A stretch of DNA of 64,000 nucleotides, from the NCBI GenBank assembly GCA_040880585.1, contig JBBDID010000018.1, forward strand, positions 62,001 to 126,000. The letters run 5' to 3'. How positions within the stretch are numbered: position 1 is the first letter of the stretch; every line of letters begins with the position of its first letter. Shown here piece after piece: positions 27,712 to 37,063 of this stretch. The notes below the pieces were generated by a model that saw only the letters and a program-made list of their open reading frames with translations, was not told the origin of the DNA and ran no database searches. The position numbers and the translations under genes are program-made. Source of the DNA: Paracrocinitomix sp040880585. Its GTDB lineage: Bacteria > Bacteroidota > Bacteroidia > Flavobacteriales_D > Crocinitomicaceae.

Positions 27712-30003
27712 ATGAGAATACTGATTTCTTTTTTGATGATATGTTGTTTTGGTCGGGTAAGCGCTCAAACTTATGAGGTCGTTGAAGTAGAGATTAGCTG
27801 TACCCCTAAAACCATTGAAGGTCTCAATTCTGAAGGAAGTGAATTTTGCCCCTTTGTATCAGGTCAAACCTTATATTTCACTTCTAATCGGGAATATGAT
27901 CTGTTCAATATTGGAGAAAATAACTGGAAAAATTCAGGTTATCTGAATATTTTTAAAGCTCCTTTGAAGAGTGATATAGGGACTGATATGAAGTTTAAGA
28001 ATCCTGAAATTGTTTCTTATTCCTTAAAAATTGATAACCATACAGGTCCGCTTTGCTTTACTGATAGTGGTGACACCATGTTTTTTACACAGGTAAGACC
28101 CGTATCGAAAGAAAATAGGAAAAGGAGCTCCAAGTATAAACCCCAACTATTCATGAGTATCAAGAAAGGGAATGATTGGGGTGACCCCATTGCTATGCCA
28201 TTCAATAATGATGCCTATTCTTTTGGGCACCCATCTTATGATGCTCAAAACCGACGCTTGTATTTTGCTTCTGATCAGGAAGGCGGAAGCGGACAAAAAG
28301 ATATTTATTACAGTGAGTTAAGTGGTGATAAATGGTCTGAGCCTGTTGAATTGAAAGCAATCAACTCTGAACATAACGAGGTTTTTCCTGCTATTATAGA
28401 GGGCTACTTGTTCTTTGCTAGCGATATGCCGGGTGGAAAAGGAGGACTGGATCTTTACTGGAAAAAACTGGGTTCAGAAGATGAAATTAAGGCTGTTCAG
28501 GATATAAATTCCGAAGCAGATGATTTTGGAATGTACATTGAGAAAGGAATGACAAGGGGGTTGTATAGCACCAACAAATCAGGGAATGATGATATCGCCT
28601 ATTTTGATATGGAAAAGAAAGTTACCATAAAAAATGTATTGGCCGGACGTTTTACCTACAGAAACCTCTCAGGAGAAGCAAAAGGATTGGATGTAATAAT
28701 TGTAGGTGAAGAAGATGAACTGATCCTGGAAACCACTACAGATGAAGAAGGGAAGTTTAAATTCAACAGCATTGATTATGAGGGGGATTTTACAATCCGT
28801 TCAAAAACAGAAGACGATCTGTACCTGACCATTTATGACAAAGACGGGAATCCTGTTACAGATTTAGTGTCAGACGGTGAAGGTGGTTTTTCCTATAAAA
28901 AAATCGGATATGATAAAGGAGGAACACTCACTCTTGTTCCTGAAAATATGGTTGATATGGCCTTAAATCAGGGACATTTATCCGGTCAGTTTATTTATGA
29001 GAAGTTTCCCGGAAAGTACCCAAATGAGTTAAAAGTGCTACTGGCTGATGATGAAGGGAACATGAAATTTGAAACTTTTACGGATCAAAATGGAAATTTT
29101 GACTTTAGAAAACTGGATATGGAAGAAAATTATATCCTCAAAGTTCCTGAAAATAAAGAAAAATTGATTCTTTTGATTTACGATAAAAAAGGAAATGTAG
29201 TAGCCCAATTGAAGAGTGATGATCGGGGTGCTTTCACCTACAGAAAACTAAAACCAACATATTCTAATTCCCTCAAAGTGATTGAAGAGGATGAAGATAT
29301 GTTTGTGCTGGAGTCCAAAACAGTGTCCGGATATTTTGAATATAAAAATATCGCAACGCAACTGGAAAAAGGATTGAAAGTACAAGCGTATGATGAAGAT
29401 GGCTTTCTTTTAGAGGAAACCATGACGGATAAAGGCGGAAAATTCCGGTTTAGAGATTTACCGGTAGGTGATAATGTGTTGTTTAAACTGGATGAATCGG
29501 ATGAACGTCTTGATATGGAAGATTTTACGCTTTATATTTACGATCGTAACGGAAAAAAAATAGCGCAATTGAGAAGAGGGCAAAACGATTTCTTCATTTT
29601 TAAACCCCTTGGCTTTGATACGGAAAGTACACTTTCACAAAAAGAAGAAGACTCCCTTGACATTAACCTATCATTAAAAACGGACTATGAGTTGGTAGTA
29701 GTTTATTTTAATACCAACGAGAGTAAAGTAAAGAGTAGTGATCAAAAAAAATTAGCCGACTTACTTAAGTTGCTGAAAGAACATCCTGAAATAGAAGTAG
29801 AAGTAAATGCCTATGCGGATGCGAGAAGTTCAGATGAATACAACCTTGTACTTTCTGAAAAAAGAGGGAATTGGGTGGTTGACTACTTTCTGAAACAAGG
29901 CATTCCCAAAGATCGATTTATTGTAAATGCTTACGGGGAAACACAGTTGGTAGATGAAGAAGCACATGACTTAAACCGCCGTGCTGAAATAAGAATCTAT
30001 TAA
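27712..30003 (+). CDS. OmpA-family protein with PD40 repeats
   Basis: The 763-residue protein starts six bases after the PorP/SprF-like gene. After a signal peptide (MRILISFLMICCFGRVSAQ) come PD40/WD40-like repeats to about residue 300 (RRLYFASDQEGGSGQKDIYY, YLFFASDMPGGKGG). Four or five repeats of a carboxypeptidase-like beta-sandwich then run to about 640 (TTDEEGKFKFNSIDYEG, TDQNGNFDFRKLD). The C-terminal 110 residues are a peptidoglycan-binding OmpA domain (VVYFNTNESKVKSSDQKKLA ... NAYGETQLVDE ... NRRAEIRIY). The layout resembles the PorE-type partner of PorP/SprF. It probably ties the secretion or attachment complex to the cell wall. Confidence 0.9.
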   Translation: MRILISFLMICCFGRVSAQTYEVVEVEISCTPKTIEGLNSEGSEFCPFVSGQTLYFTSNREYDLFNIGENNWKNSGYLNIFKAPLKSDIGTDMKFKNPEIVSYSLKIDNHTGPLCFTDSGDTMFFTQVRPVSKENRKRSSKYKPQLFMSIKKGNDWGDPIAMPFNNDAYSFGHPSYDAQNRRLYFASDQEGGSGQKDIYYSELSGDKWSEPVELKAINSEHNEVFPAIIEGYLFFASDMPGGKGGLDLYWKKLGSEDEIKAVQDINSEADDFGMYIEKGMTRGLYSTNKSGNDDIAYFDMEKKVTIKNVLAGRFTYRNLSGEAKGLDVIIVGEEDELILETTTDEEGKFKFNSIDYEGDFTIRSKTEDDLYLTIYDKDGNPVTDLVSDGEGGFSYKKIGYDKGGTLTLVPENMVDMALNQGHLSGQFIYEKFPGKYPNELKVLLADDEGNMKFETFTDQNGNFDFRKLDMEENYILKVPENKEKLILLIYDKKGNVVAQLKSDDRGAFTYRKLKPTYSNSLKVIEEDEDMFVLESKTVSGYFEYKNIATQLEKGLKVQAYDEDGFLLEETMTDKGGKFRFRDLPVGDNVLFKLDESDERLDMEDFTLYIYDRNGKKIAQLRRGQNDFFIFKPLGFDTESTLSQKEEDSLDINLSLKTDYELVVVYFNTNESKVKSSDQKKLADLLKLLKEHPEIEVEVNAYADARSSDEYNLVLSEKRGNWVVDYFLKQGIPKDRFIVNAYGETQLVDEEAHDLNRRAEIRIY

Positions 30004-30029
30004 ATCTTGGCCGGGGAAAACGGCACTTT

Positions 30030-30554
30030 CTATATTTTTTTGAACCGGTTATTTTTAAACGCTTCGTTGAGTAATTTAAAATCAAGCTCACCATCCATTT
30101 CTTTCAGATAATCAAAAATGGTCAGGGCTTTTTCCAATTGTTTTTGCTCACTTTTTACCTTTCCCATAAGGTGGAGCAAGCTTCTTTGCTTACCGGGGGT
30201 CAGCTGGTGAAAATATTTGGATGCTTCGGGATCCTGATAGCAAAGTTCTTCAAAAAAATCCGGTACGGCAATTCCATATTTACTGTCATCTTTTCTGATT
30301 TTAACCCATACTTCATCCCCGGATTTAAGTCCGTACTGCTTTCTGAATGATTGATTCACCATGAGGTAAAATGTACCGTCTCCATTAGAGTGCAATGCGC
30401 AATGAATCTCATGAGAATCATTGATCGAGCAAATGACACGCTTATCCGTTTTTCTGAAATGATCCACTACATCATCCGGTACAAATATCCTGAAATTCCA
30501 ACCGAGTGAATTTTCTCTAACTTGACCAATTGTACTTTCAAATGTATGTGTCAT
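30030..30554 (-). CDS. DUF1905 / YdeI-OmpD-associated protein
   Basis: The 174-residue protein has an N-terminal DUF1905 beta-barrel (residues about 15-95: FVPDDVVDHF, FYLMVNQSFRKQYGL, GDEVWVKI) and a C-terminal YdeI/OmdA-type helical part (VPDFFEELCYQDPEASKYF, LTPGKQRSLLHLM). Family members have been tied to bacteriocin protection in Salmonella, but the mechanism is unknown. There is no signal peptide, so it should be cytoplasmic. It converges on the OmpA gene with 26 bp between the ends; a weak GCCG/CGGC hairpin followed by T-rich sequence lies there. Confidence 0.8.
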   Translation of the reverse strand: MTHTFESTIGQVRENSLGWNFRIFVPDDVVDHFRKTDKRVICSINDSHEIHCALHSNGDGTFYLMVNQSFRKQYGLKSGDEVWVKIRKDDSKYGIAVPDFFEELCYQDPEASKYFHQLTPGKQRSLLHLMGKVKSEQKQLEKALTIFDYLKEMDGELDFKLLNEAFKNNRFKKI

Positions 30555-30619
30555 AAATATGATTTAAAGATAATATTTTTAAAAATTTAACTGGACTTTA
30601 AGAAGCTGGGGATACTTCT

Positions 30620-30627
30620 TATATTTG
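30620..30627 (+). promoter_or_regulatory. -7 promoter box before the ceramidase-like gene
   Basis: TATATTTG matches TAnnTTTG and ends four bases before the GTG start at 30632. It supports the GTG start and suggests a leaderless mRNA. Confidence 0.45.
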
Positions 30628-30631
30628 AAAT

Positions 30632-31360
30632 GTGCTTGAAGACAGTCTTAATTTTTTAAGGAAAGAACTCATTACAGACGGTGGTCCCTGGTATCATGAA
30701 TTTGAGCCAAGCTCCTTTGTTCTGGAACCCTGGAATGCATATACCTCTCTTTTGTTTTTTGTACCGGTTCTCTTTTGGATCTGGAAATTAAAAGGTGAAT
30801 ACAAACAACAACCGATTATCGTTGCCTTATTGCCTTTTCTTTTTTTGAATGGCCTGGGATCTACTTTATTTCACGCATTTCGTACCGATCGCTTTCTCTT
30901 TTACCTGGATGTTTTGCCGGCCTCGGCTTTGAGCATTATTCTTTCTACTTATCTCTGGTCACTTTTCTTTAAGAAATGGTACTATGGCTTTCTGATCGTG
31001 GTTTTATTCTATGTGCTGGGCTACTTATCCATTTCTTATTTCGTTCATTTTGAGCGCTGGGAGGATATGGCGCCTAATATCGGTTACTTTTTTGTCGGTA
31101 TTTCTTTTTTCGGTCCTGTATTTCTATTGTTAGGCCGAACGCGTTTTTATAAGGCACGGTATGCTATAGCAACCTTCGTTTTTCTCACGCTGGCACTGAT
31201 CGCACGAGCTTCAGATTATCCCTCACCCAAGCCGTTTCCAGAACAGCTACCACAAGGCACCCATTTTCTTTGGCATATTTTCACCGTTTTGGCTGTCTTT
31301 TCTATGGGATATTACATCTATTACCTCAAAAGAATTGAGCACATTATCCGTCCCAAATAA
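30632..31360 (+). CDS. Ceramidase-like seven-helix membrane protein (CREST superfamily)
   Basis: The 242-residue membrane protein has about seven hydrophobic segments. The CREST-hydrolase pattern of alkaline ceramidases is visible: an early ILEPWNAYTSLLFF-like helix (VLEPWNAYTSLL), then GLGSTLFHAFRT (the S-x3-H pair), a D in FYLDVLPAS and two histidines in GTHFLWHIF near the C-terminus. These positions bind zinc in alkaline ceramidase and the adiponectin receptors. It may act on sphingolipids, which many Bacteroidota make, but the substrate is unknown. The start is GTG; no in-frame ATG precedes the first helix. Confidence 0.75.
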   Translation: MLEDSLNFLRKELITDGGPWYHEFEPSSFVLEPWNAYTSLLFFVPVLFWIWKLKGEYKQQPIIVALLPFLFLNGLGSTLFHAFRTDRFLFYLDVLPASALSIILSTYLWSLFFKKWYYGFLIVVLFYVLGYLSISYFVHFERWEDMAPNIGYFFVGISFFGPVFLLLGRTRFYKARYAIATFVFLTLALIARASDYPSPKPFPEQLPQGTHFLWHIFTVLAVFSMGYYIYYLKRIEHIIRPK

Positions 31361-31512
31361 TTTTTTTGAATGGGATGGAGAGAATAAATATCTTCAAAAC
31401 CCATTGATAGTAGTATTAATAAATTTTTTCAATGAAGATATAAAAAGTATCAATTTGATTAATACTTTATCTTTTTAGATATTTGCTGATATAAACATTA
31501 ATTATTAAGACT

Positions 31513-31923
31513 ATGAATCAGATGTATTTAGAACACGCAAATATTACCGTCAACAATTTAAAAGAGGGCATTCACTTTTTTAAAACCGCCTTTCCGAATT
31601 TTGAAATCCGGGGAAAAGGGGAGAGCAATGGAAGAAAATGGGTGCATTTGGGTACGCAAGAAACCTATATCGCCATCAACGAGGCAGTAGAACCACTGAA
31701 AATCGAAAAAAACTATAGCTCCTCAGGGATTAATCACCTGGGTTTTGTGGTGGCAGATGTGGACGAAGTTGCCGATCGCTTATTAGCCGCGGGATATGAA
31801 AGAGATTACCCAAAGCAAACAGAGGAATTCAGAATTCGTGATTATTTTGTGGATAAAGATGGAAACGAATACGAATTTGTGCAGTATTTATCTGAAAATC
31901 CGTTGGAAAAGAACAAGTATTGA
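31513..31923 (+). CDS. VOC (glyoxalase/bleomycin-resistance) family protein
   Basis: The 136-residue protein has the paired beta-alpha-beta-beta-beta layout of vicinal-oxygen-chelate proteins. Residues 4-60 (YLEHANITVNNLKEGIHFF, WVHLGTQETYIAINE) and 75-128 (INHLGFVVADVDEVADRLL, DYFVDKDGNEYEFVQYL) are the two modules. Metal ligands could be the histidine in LEHANI, the histidine in INHLGF and the glutamate in NEYEFV. The substrate is unknown; in this family it ranges from methylglyoxal adducts to antibiotics. It stands alone, with its own 152-bp upstream region. Confidence 0.85.
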   Translation: MNQMYLEHANITVNNLKEGIHFFKTAFPNFEIRGKGESNGRKWVHLGTQETYIAINEAVEPLKIEKNYSSSGINHLGFVVADVDEVADRLLAAGYERDYPKQTEEFRIRDYFVDKDGNEYEFVQYLSENPLEKNKY

Positions 31924-31969
31924 GAATTTTCGTCTCTTAACACAGCTTCTTTTTGGCTGAATCATCAAA

Positions 31970-31994
31970 AATCATAGCGCTATGATTAATTTTG
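31970..31994 (+). promoter_or_regulatory. Palindrome overlapping the tex -7 box
   Basis: The 18-base perfect palindrome AATCATAGCGCTATGATT (31970-31987) runs into TAATTTTG (31987-31994), a match to TAnnTTTG 21 bases before the tex ATG. It has the size and symmetry of a repressor site placed on a promoter. It could also form a hairpin ending VOC-gene transcription, though the loop would be only GCGC. Confidence 0.45.
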
Positions 31995-32015
31995 TAAGAA
32001 ACCATTCACAGATTC

Positions 32016-34127
32016 ATGAACAGCATTCAGCAAACCAGTCGCGAACTCAATATTTCAGTAAAACAAGTAGAAAATGTCTCTAAACTGTTGGCTGAGGGAG
32101 CAACAATCCCTTTCATTTCGAGATACAGAAAAGGCCAAACAGGTGATTTAAACGAAGTCGATATTTCATCCATCAAAGAAAAAATCGATTACTGGGATGA
32201 ATTTATCAAACGAAAAGCGTTTATCTTCAAGACAATTGAAGAACAAAATCAGCTTACAGCTGAACTCAAAAATAAAATTGAAACCGCTACCGATATAAAA
32301 GAATTGGAAGATATCTACCTTCCTTTCAAACCCAAGCGGGAAACCAAAGGCCAGAAAGCGATTAAAAAAGGGCTGAAACCACTCGCCATCTTCATTCAAA
32401 AAGAAGGTTTTGATGTACGTATCGAAGAGGAAGCCAGAAGTTATTTAAAGCAAACTTCAACGGTCAAAGAAGCAATAGAGGGCGCTCAAAACATTTTAGC
32501 CGAATGGATAGCTGAAGACATCCGGGTGAGAGAATCGATCAGGGAACAATTTGCAACATACGCCCGCATCATAACAAAGGTAAAAAAGGGAAAAAACCAG
32601 GAGGCCGAAAAATACAGGGATTATTTTGACTTTTCAGAACACATTCAAAAAATCCCCTCGCACAGAATTCTTGCTGCCTTTAGAGGAGAAAATGAAGGCT
32701 TTTTATCCTTGTCCATAAAAGTTGATGAAGAAAAAGCAGTAGAACTCGTCAAAAGAAGAATTGCTCATCATTACGCTGACAATACTTACATAGCAGAAGC
32801 TGAGAAAGAAGCTTATAAAAGATTATTACAACCTTCTTTTGAGTCTGAGTTCAAGCAAGAACTAAAGCAACGGGCAGATGAAGCTGCCATTACGGTATTT
32901 GCTGATAATCTGAAACAACTCCTCTTACAACCGCCCCTAGGGGGCAAGAAGATGCTTGCTATTGACCCGGGATATAAAACAGGTTGCAAAGTTGCTATTC
33001 TGAACGAAAATGGCGAGTACATTGAAAACCGAACTATTTTTCCACATCCCCCACAAAAACAATACAAAGAAGCTGAAGGCGTGCTTAGAACACTTGTTTC
33101 CAGCCATAAAGTTAAAGTGATCGCGGTTGGAGACGGAACCGCAGGAATGGAAACCGAGAAACTGTGTCGTAAACTCTTTCAGAACCGGGAGGTAGAAGTA
33201 TATTCCGTTAATGAAGCCGGGGCAAGTGTGTATTCTGCCTCTTCAATTGCCAGAGAAGAGTTCCCACAGCTGGATGTTACCGTTAGAGGAACCATTTCTA
33301 TCGGGCGCCGCTTAATGGATCCCTTAGCTGAATTAGTGAAAATTGACCCTAAGTCTATTGGAGTAGGGCAGTACCAGCATGATGTCAATCAAACAGCACT
33401 AAAAGATAAGCTAACAGAAGTGGTGGAATATTGTGTGAACCATGTGGGAGTAGATCTCAACACTGCATCATATCCAATTTTATCTTATGTGTCTGGTCTG
33501 GGTCCTGCTACAGCTAAAAATATTGTTTCATATAGAGAGAAAAACGGAAATTTTGAGCAACGAGGCGACTTGTTAAAAGTGGAGAAATTAGGAGCTAAAA
33601 CATACGAGCAAGCTGCCGGATTTTTGCGCATTGACGGGGGTAAAAACCCGCTGGACAATACCATTATTCATCCCGAATCCTATCCTGTGGTTAAAAAATT
33701 GGCAAAAAACCTTAAAAAACCGCTGAAAGAACTCTTTCATTTAGATTTGGACATAAATGATCCTACCACTGAACAAGCGCTGGAAGGTGTAGATAAATTT
33801 ACTGCTCAGCTCATTATTCAGGAACTCAATCGTCCCACAAGAGATCCGAGAGCAAGCCTGAAGCCCATGGAACGGAATGACATATCCAAAATTAGTGATC
33901 TACAAGTAGGTATGGAACTGCACGGAAAGATCAATAATATTACCAACTTTGGCGCATTTGTAGACATTGGCATCAAAGAGTCCGGTCTGGTACATATCTC
34001 AGAGCTGGCAGATGAGTTTGTGGATAATGTGCAGGATTTTGTCTCCCTCAACCAACAGGTGAAAGTAAAGGTATTGTCAGTAGATATTGACCGGAAAAGG
34101 ATTCAGTTGAGTATGAAAGATGCCTGA
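32016..34127 (+). CDS. tex: Tex-type RNA-binding transcription accessory protein
   Basis: The 703-residue protein shows the full Tex layout: an N-terminal helical part (KLLAEGATIPFISRYRKGQT), a YqgF/RuvX-like nuclease fold opening MLAIDPGYKTGCKVAILNE (about residue 312), two helix-hairpin-helix motifs (YVSGLGPATAKNIVSYRE; then LLKVEKLGAKTYEQAAGFLR) and a C-terminal S1 RNA-binding domain (KINNITNFGAFVDIGIKESG). Tex binds nucleic acid and influences transcription and stress response; its exact role is unsettled. Bacteroidota versions are a little shorter than the E. coli protein YhgF. A promoter with a palindrome precedes it. Confidence 0.95.
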   Translation: MNSIQQTSRELNISVKQVENVSKLLAEGATIPFISRYRKGQTGDLNEVDISSIKEKIDYWDEFIKRKAFIFKTIEEQNQLTAELKNKIETATDIKELEDIYLPFKPKRETKGQKAIKKGLKPLAIFIQKEGFDVRIEEEARSYLKQTSTVKEAIEGAQNILAEWIAEDIRVRESIREQFATYARIITKVKKGKNQEAEKYRDYFDFSEHIQKIPSHRILAAFRGENEGFLSLSIKVDEEKAVELVKRRIAHHYADNTYIAEAEKEAYKRLLQPSFESEFKQELKQRADEAAITVFADNLKQLLLQPPLGGKKMLAIDPGYKTGCKVAILNENGEYIENRTIFPHPPQKQYKEAEGVLRTLVSSHKVKVIAVGDGTAGMETEKLCRKLFQNREVEVYSVNEAGASVYSASSIAREEFPQLDVTVRGTISIGRRLMDPLAELVKIDPKSIGVGQYQHDVNQTALKDKLTEVVEYCVNHVGVDLNTASYPILSYVSGLGPATAKNIVSYREKNGNFEQRGDLLKVEKLGAKTYEQAAGFLRIDGGKNPLDNTIIHPESYPVVKKLAKNLKKPLKELFHLDLDINDPTTEQALEGVDKFTAQLIIQELNRPTRDPRASLKPMERNDISKISDLQVGMELHGKINNITNFGAFVDIGIKESGLVHISELADEFVDNVQDFVSLNQQVKVKVLSVDIDRKRIQLSMKDA

Positions 34128-34236
34128 TTAGCGGCCTCCACTAACATCAACAAGGAATAAAACATTCAAAAAAATTTAAACCTACAAACAAATAGCGTAT
34201 AAGCTTTTGTGAGCATCTCATCATCTATAAAATTGT

Positions 34237-34244
34237 TAACTTTG
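34237..34244 (+). promoter_or_regulatory. -7 promoter box before the CHAT gene
   Basis: TAACTTTG matches TAnnTTTG and ends three bases before the ATG at 34248, so the mRNA may be leaderless. It also argues against the upstream GTG at 34209 as start. Confidence 0.4.
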
Positions 34245-34247
34245 AGC

Positions 34248-36992
34248 ATGTTCAGATTATTGTCAATCATCCCTGTTTTTTTGTCCTTGACGGTTGTTGG
34301 ACAAAAGTTTGCGGATAAAGAGTTTTATTTGGTAGACTCACTGGCCTATGATGAGGTTTCTCGTGAATATCAGGAACTCATTGATGGTTATTTGGCAATG
34401 TATCATGGGGCTGATCAACCTATAAGGAAACTCCTCTACGTCAACCAGATTGTCAAATTATGTTGGGATGAAAATGTCTGGCCCAAATACAATAGATGGG
34501 TATTGAATTATAGCAACCAACAATTAGAAAAACCACAGACTGATACGGTTCATTACCAGTTTCTTCAGGCAAAGGCCGGGGCACTCTATTATATAGGTTG
34601 GGATTACAGCGTAAAAACAGAGTATGATAAATGTATCTCTTACTACTTGAAGTGCAAGGAAATTTACGAAGAGATACATGATTCTATTGGTGTGGCAAAT
34701 TCTCTGGACAATATCGGAAGCATTTATGCGGTGAAGGGAGAGTTTGCCAAGGCACTTGAGTATCACAATGAGGGATTAAAGATTCGGGAACAAATTGGCG
34801 ACACACTTGGTATGGGCGGTTCATTGAATAATATGGGAGTCATCAAATTAGGGCACGGAGATTATGAAAATGCACTGGATGATTTTGAGCGCGCACTGAA
34901 ATTACACGAGCAGGTAAAATTCATCTCTGGTGTTTCTACGGCTTTGAATAATCTGGGAACTATTCACCTTCATCTGGAAGATTTTGAAAGTGCCTTGTCC
35001 TACCATGAAAAAAGTCTGATCATAAGGGAATACCTGGAAGATAAACAAGGGAAAGCCCATGCGCTGACAAATATAGGACGGATTAAGATGATCCATAAAG
35101 ATACAGCTGCTGCAGTTGATCATTTTAAGCAAGGTATTTCCCTCTATGAAGAAATGGGAGATAAGCGGGGAGTTGCTGCTACCCTATGTAATTTGGGTGC
35201 GGTACAAATGCAAAAAGGAGAGTATGTAGATGCACTAGATTATTTCAACCGCGCTTATGAAGTAGCGAACAAAGTTGGTGCATCTTTAGAAACAAGAAAC
35301 TCGCTTATAGGCTTGTTTACTACCTATATTGTAAAAGGGGAGATTGAAAATGCTGAAAAACACATACTGGAACTTCTTTCCATGCGAGAAAATGATGTGA
35401 AGATCAATTTTGCTGTGCTTCCTGAGAAGAAAAAAGAGCTCTACTTCCAAACTATGGCAGAAGACTTTATGAATTTCTATGCCTTTGCCAACATTAGAAA
35501 AAAGGAGAATCCAAACATAACTGAAATCGCCTACAACAATGCACTTAAACTGAAAGGATTATTGCTGAAGTCCAGCACAGCTATGCGTGAAGCCGTTTTA
35601 AGCAGTGAAAATGCCGACTTGATTAATCAGTACAACAATTGGATTACACTGAAAAAAGAAATTGCAGCAAGATATGCTAAAGGAACGCCAATTGATAGTC
35701 TAGAGAATACCGCCAATCAACTGGAGCGAGAACTGATTAAAAACTCCACAGCATTCGACCAGTACAATAAAAGTACAACATTGAGTTGGAAAGACGTCAA
35801 AAAGCAACTTCAGCCGTCTGAAGTAGCCATAGAATTTATTCACTTCAAATCTGAAATCACTCAGGGAGAATCCCCTTTACAATATGCAGCATTAATTATA
35901 TCTGCCGGCAGTGAATCACCTCAAATGATCAATATATGCACAGAAGAACAGCTTGAAAATATCCTTGAAACAAACAGTTCTAACAACTACAATTTTGTCA
36001 ATGAGGTGTATGGCAGTCGAGATACCCCTAACCATGAGCTTTATGAATTGATTTGGCAGCCGCTGGAAACAGCATTGGAAGATGTGGAAACCGTTTATTT
36101 TTCAGCAACAGGATCGTTGCATAAAATTGCATTTGCAGGATTGTGCAAAAACAAAACCTACCTCAGTGACCGATATCACCTCGTTCAATTGAGTAGCACA
36201 GCACAGCTACTGAATGAGCAACCCTTTACTTTTACTTCAAAAAGCACCGCCACCTTGTTTGGAGGCGTAAACTACAGTTCAACTGAAACAGAACACGTTA
36301 CCTGGACTTATCTGGATGGTTCTTTAAGAGAAGTGGATTCCATTTCAGTAATTATTGAGAATAAGGTGCAGGTGAAAAGCTTCAAAGAAGATCAGGCCAC
36401 AGAAGAGCGCTTTAAAGAAGTGGTCGCAGAAAGTAATTTTTTGCACATTGCATCACACGGCTTCTTTTATCCGGATCCGGATGTGGTGCGTAAAAAAATG
36501 AAAGCCAATGAAGAGGTTGGTAAAGAGATCAATTTCAGAGGTGGTCCTGCCAACTATGGAATTTGGAATTTTGTAAGCAATAAAAACCCTTTGATGCGTT
36601 CAGGAATTGCGCTTGCCGGAGCTAATGACGCCTGGAACAGAAGTGTTTTTGAAGAAGGAGAAGATGGCGTGCTAACCGCACAGGAGGTAGCCACTTTAAA
36701 TATGAGAAACACTTACCTGGTAGTGCTTTCAGCTTGTGAAACAGCTTTGGGTGACATCAAAGGCAGCGAAGGCGTATATGGATTACAACGCGCCTTTAAA
36801 ATGGCCGGCGTACGCTATCTGATCATGAGCTTATGGCAGGTGCCGGATAAAGAAACTGCAGAATTTATGACGATTTTCTACAAAAAATTATTTGAATTGA
36901 ACGACATCAGAAAAGCATTTTCCGCTACTCAAAGAGAGATGAGTACGCTATATGATCCTTATTTTTGGGCTGCTTTTGTGTTGGTGGAGTGA
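34248..36992 (+). CDS. Secreted TPR-CHAT (caspase-like) protease
   Basis: The protein is 914 residues from the ATG at 34248, which gives the signal peptide MFRLLSIIPVFLSLTVVGQ; the GTG at 34209 is an alternative. Residues about 130-375 are six or more TPRs of the Kinesin-light-chain type (KALEYHNEGLKIREQIGDT). The C-terminal 330 residues are a CHAT domain of the caspase/gingipain clan, with the catalytic histidine at 737 (HIASHG) and cysteine at 830 (LSACETALG). CHAT proteases with TPRs are common and their targets are mostly unknown. The next gene, 71 bp on, is a MoxR ATPase in the same direction. Confidence 0.9.
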   Translation: MFRLLSIIPVFLSLTVVGQKFADKEFYLVDSLAYDEVSREYQELIDGYLAMYHGADQPIRKLLYVNQIVKLCWDENVWPKYNRWVLNYSNQQLEKPQTDTVHYQFLQAKAGALYYIGWDYSVKTEYDKCISYYLKCKEIYEEIHDSIGVANSLDNIGSIYAVKGEFAKALEYHNEGLKIREQIGDTLGMGGSLNNMGVIKLGHGDYENALDDFERALKLHEQVKFISGVSTALNNLGTIHLHLEDFESALSYHEKSLIIREYLEDKQGKAHALTNIGRIKMIHKDTAAAVDHFKQGISLYEEMGDKRGVAATLCNLGAVQMQKGEYVDALDYFNRAYEVANKVGASLETRNSLIGLFTTYIVKGEIENAEKHILELLSMRENDVKINFAVLPEKKKELYFQTMAEDFMNFYAFANIRKKENPNITEIAYNNALKLKGLLLKSSTAMREAVLSSENADLINQYNNWITLKKEIAARYAKGTPIDSLENTANQLERELIKNSTAFDQYNKSTTLSWKDVKKQLQPSEVAIEFIHFKSEITQGESPLQYAALIISAGSESPQMINICTEEQLENILETNSSNNYNFVNEVYGSRDTPNHELYELIWQPLETALEDVETVYFSATGSLHKIAFAGLCKNKTYLSDRYHLVQLSSTAQLLNEQPFTFTSKSTATLFGGVNYSSTETEHVTWTYLDGSLREVDSISVIIENKVQVKSFKEDQATEERFKEVVAESNFLHIASHGFFYPDPDVVRKKMKANEEVGKEINFRGGPANYGIWNFVSNKNPLMRSGIALAGANDAWNRSVFEEGEDGVLTAQEVATLNMRNTYLVVLSACETALGDIKGSEGVYGLQRAFKMAGVRYLIMSLWQVPDKETAEFMTIFYKKLFELNDIRKAFSATQREMSTLYDPYFWAAFVLVE

Positions 36993-37063
36993 TTAAGAAT
37001 TGTCTGATTTCTCCAAAAAAAACTTGAACTTTGCCCAATAAAACATATTCAACAAACACAACT

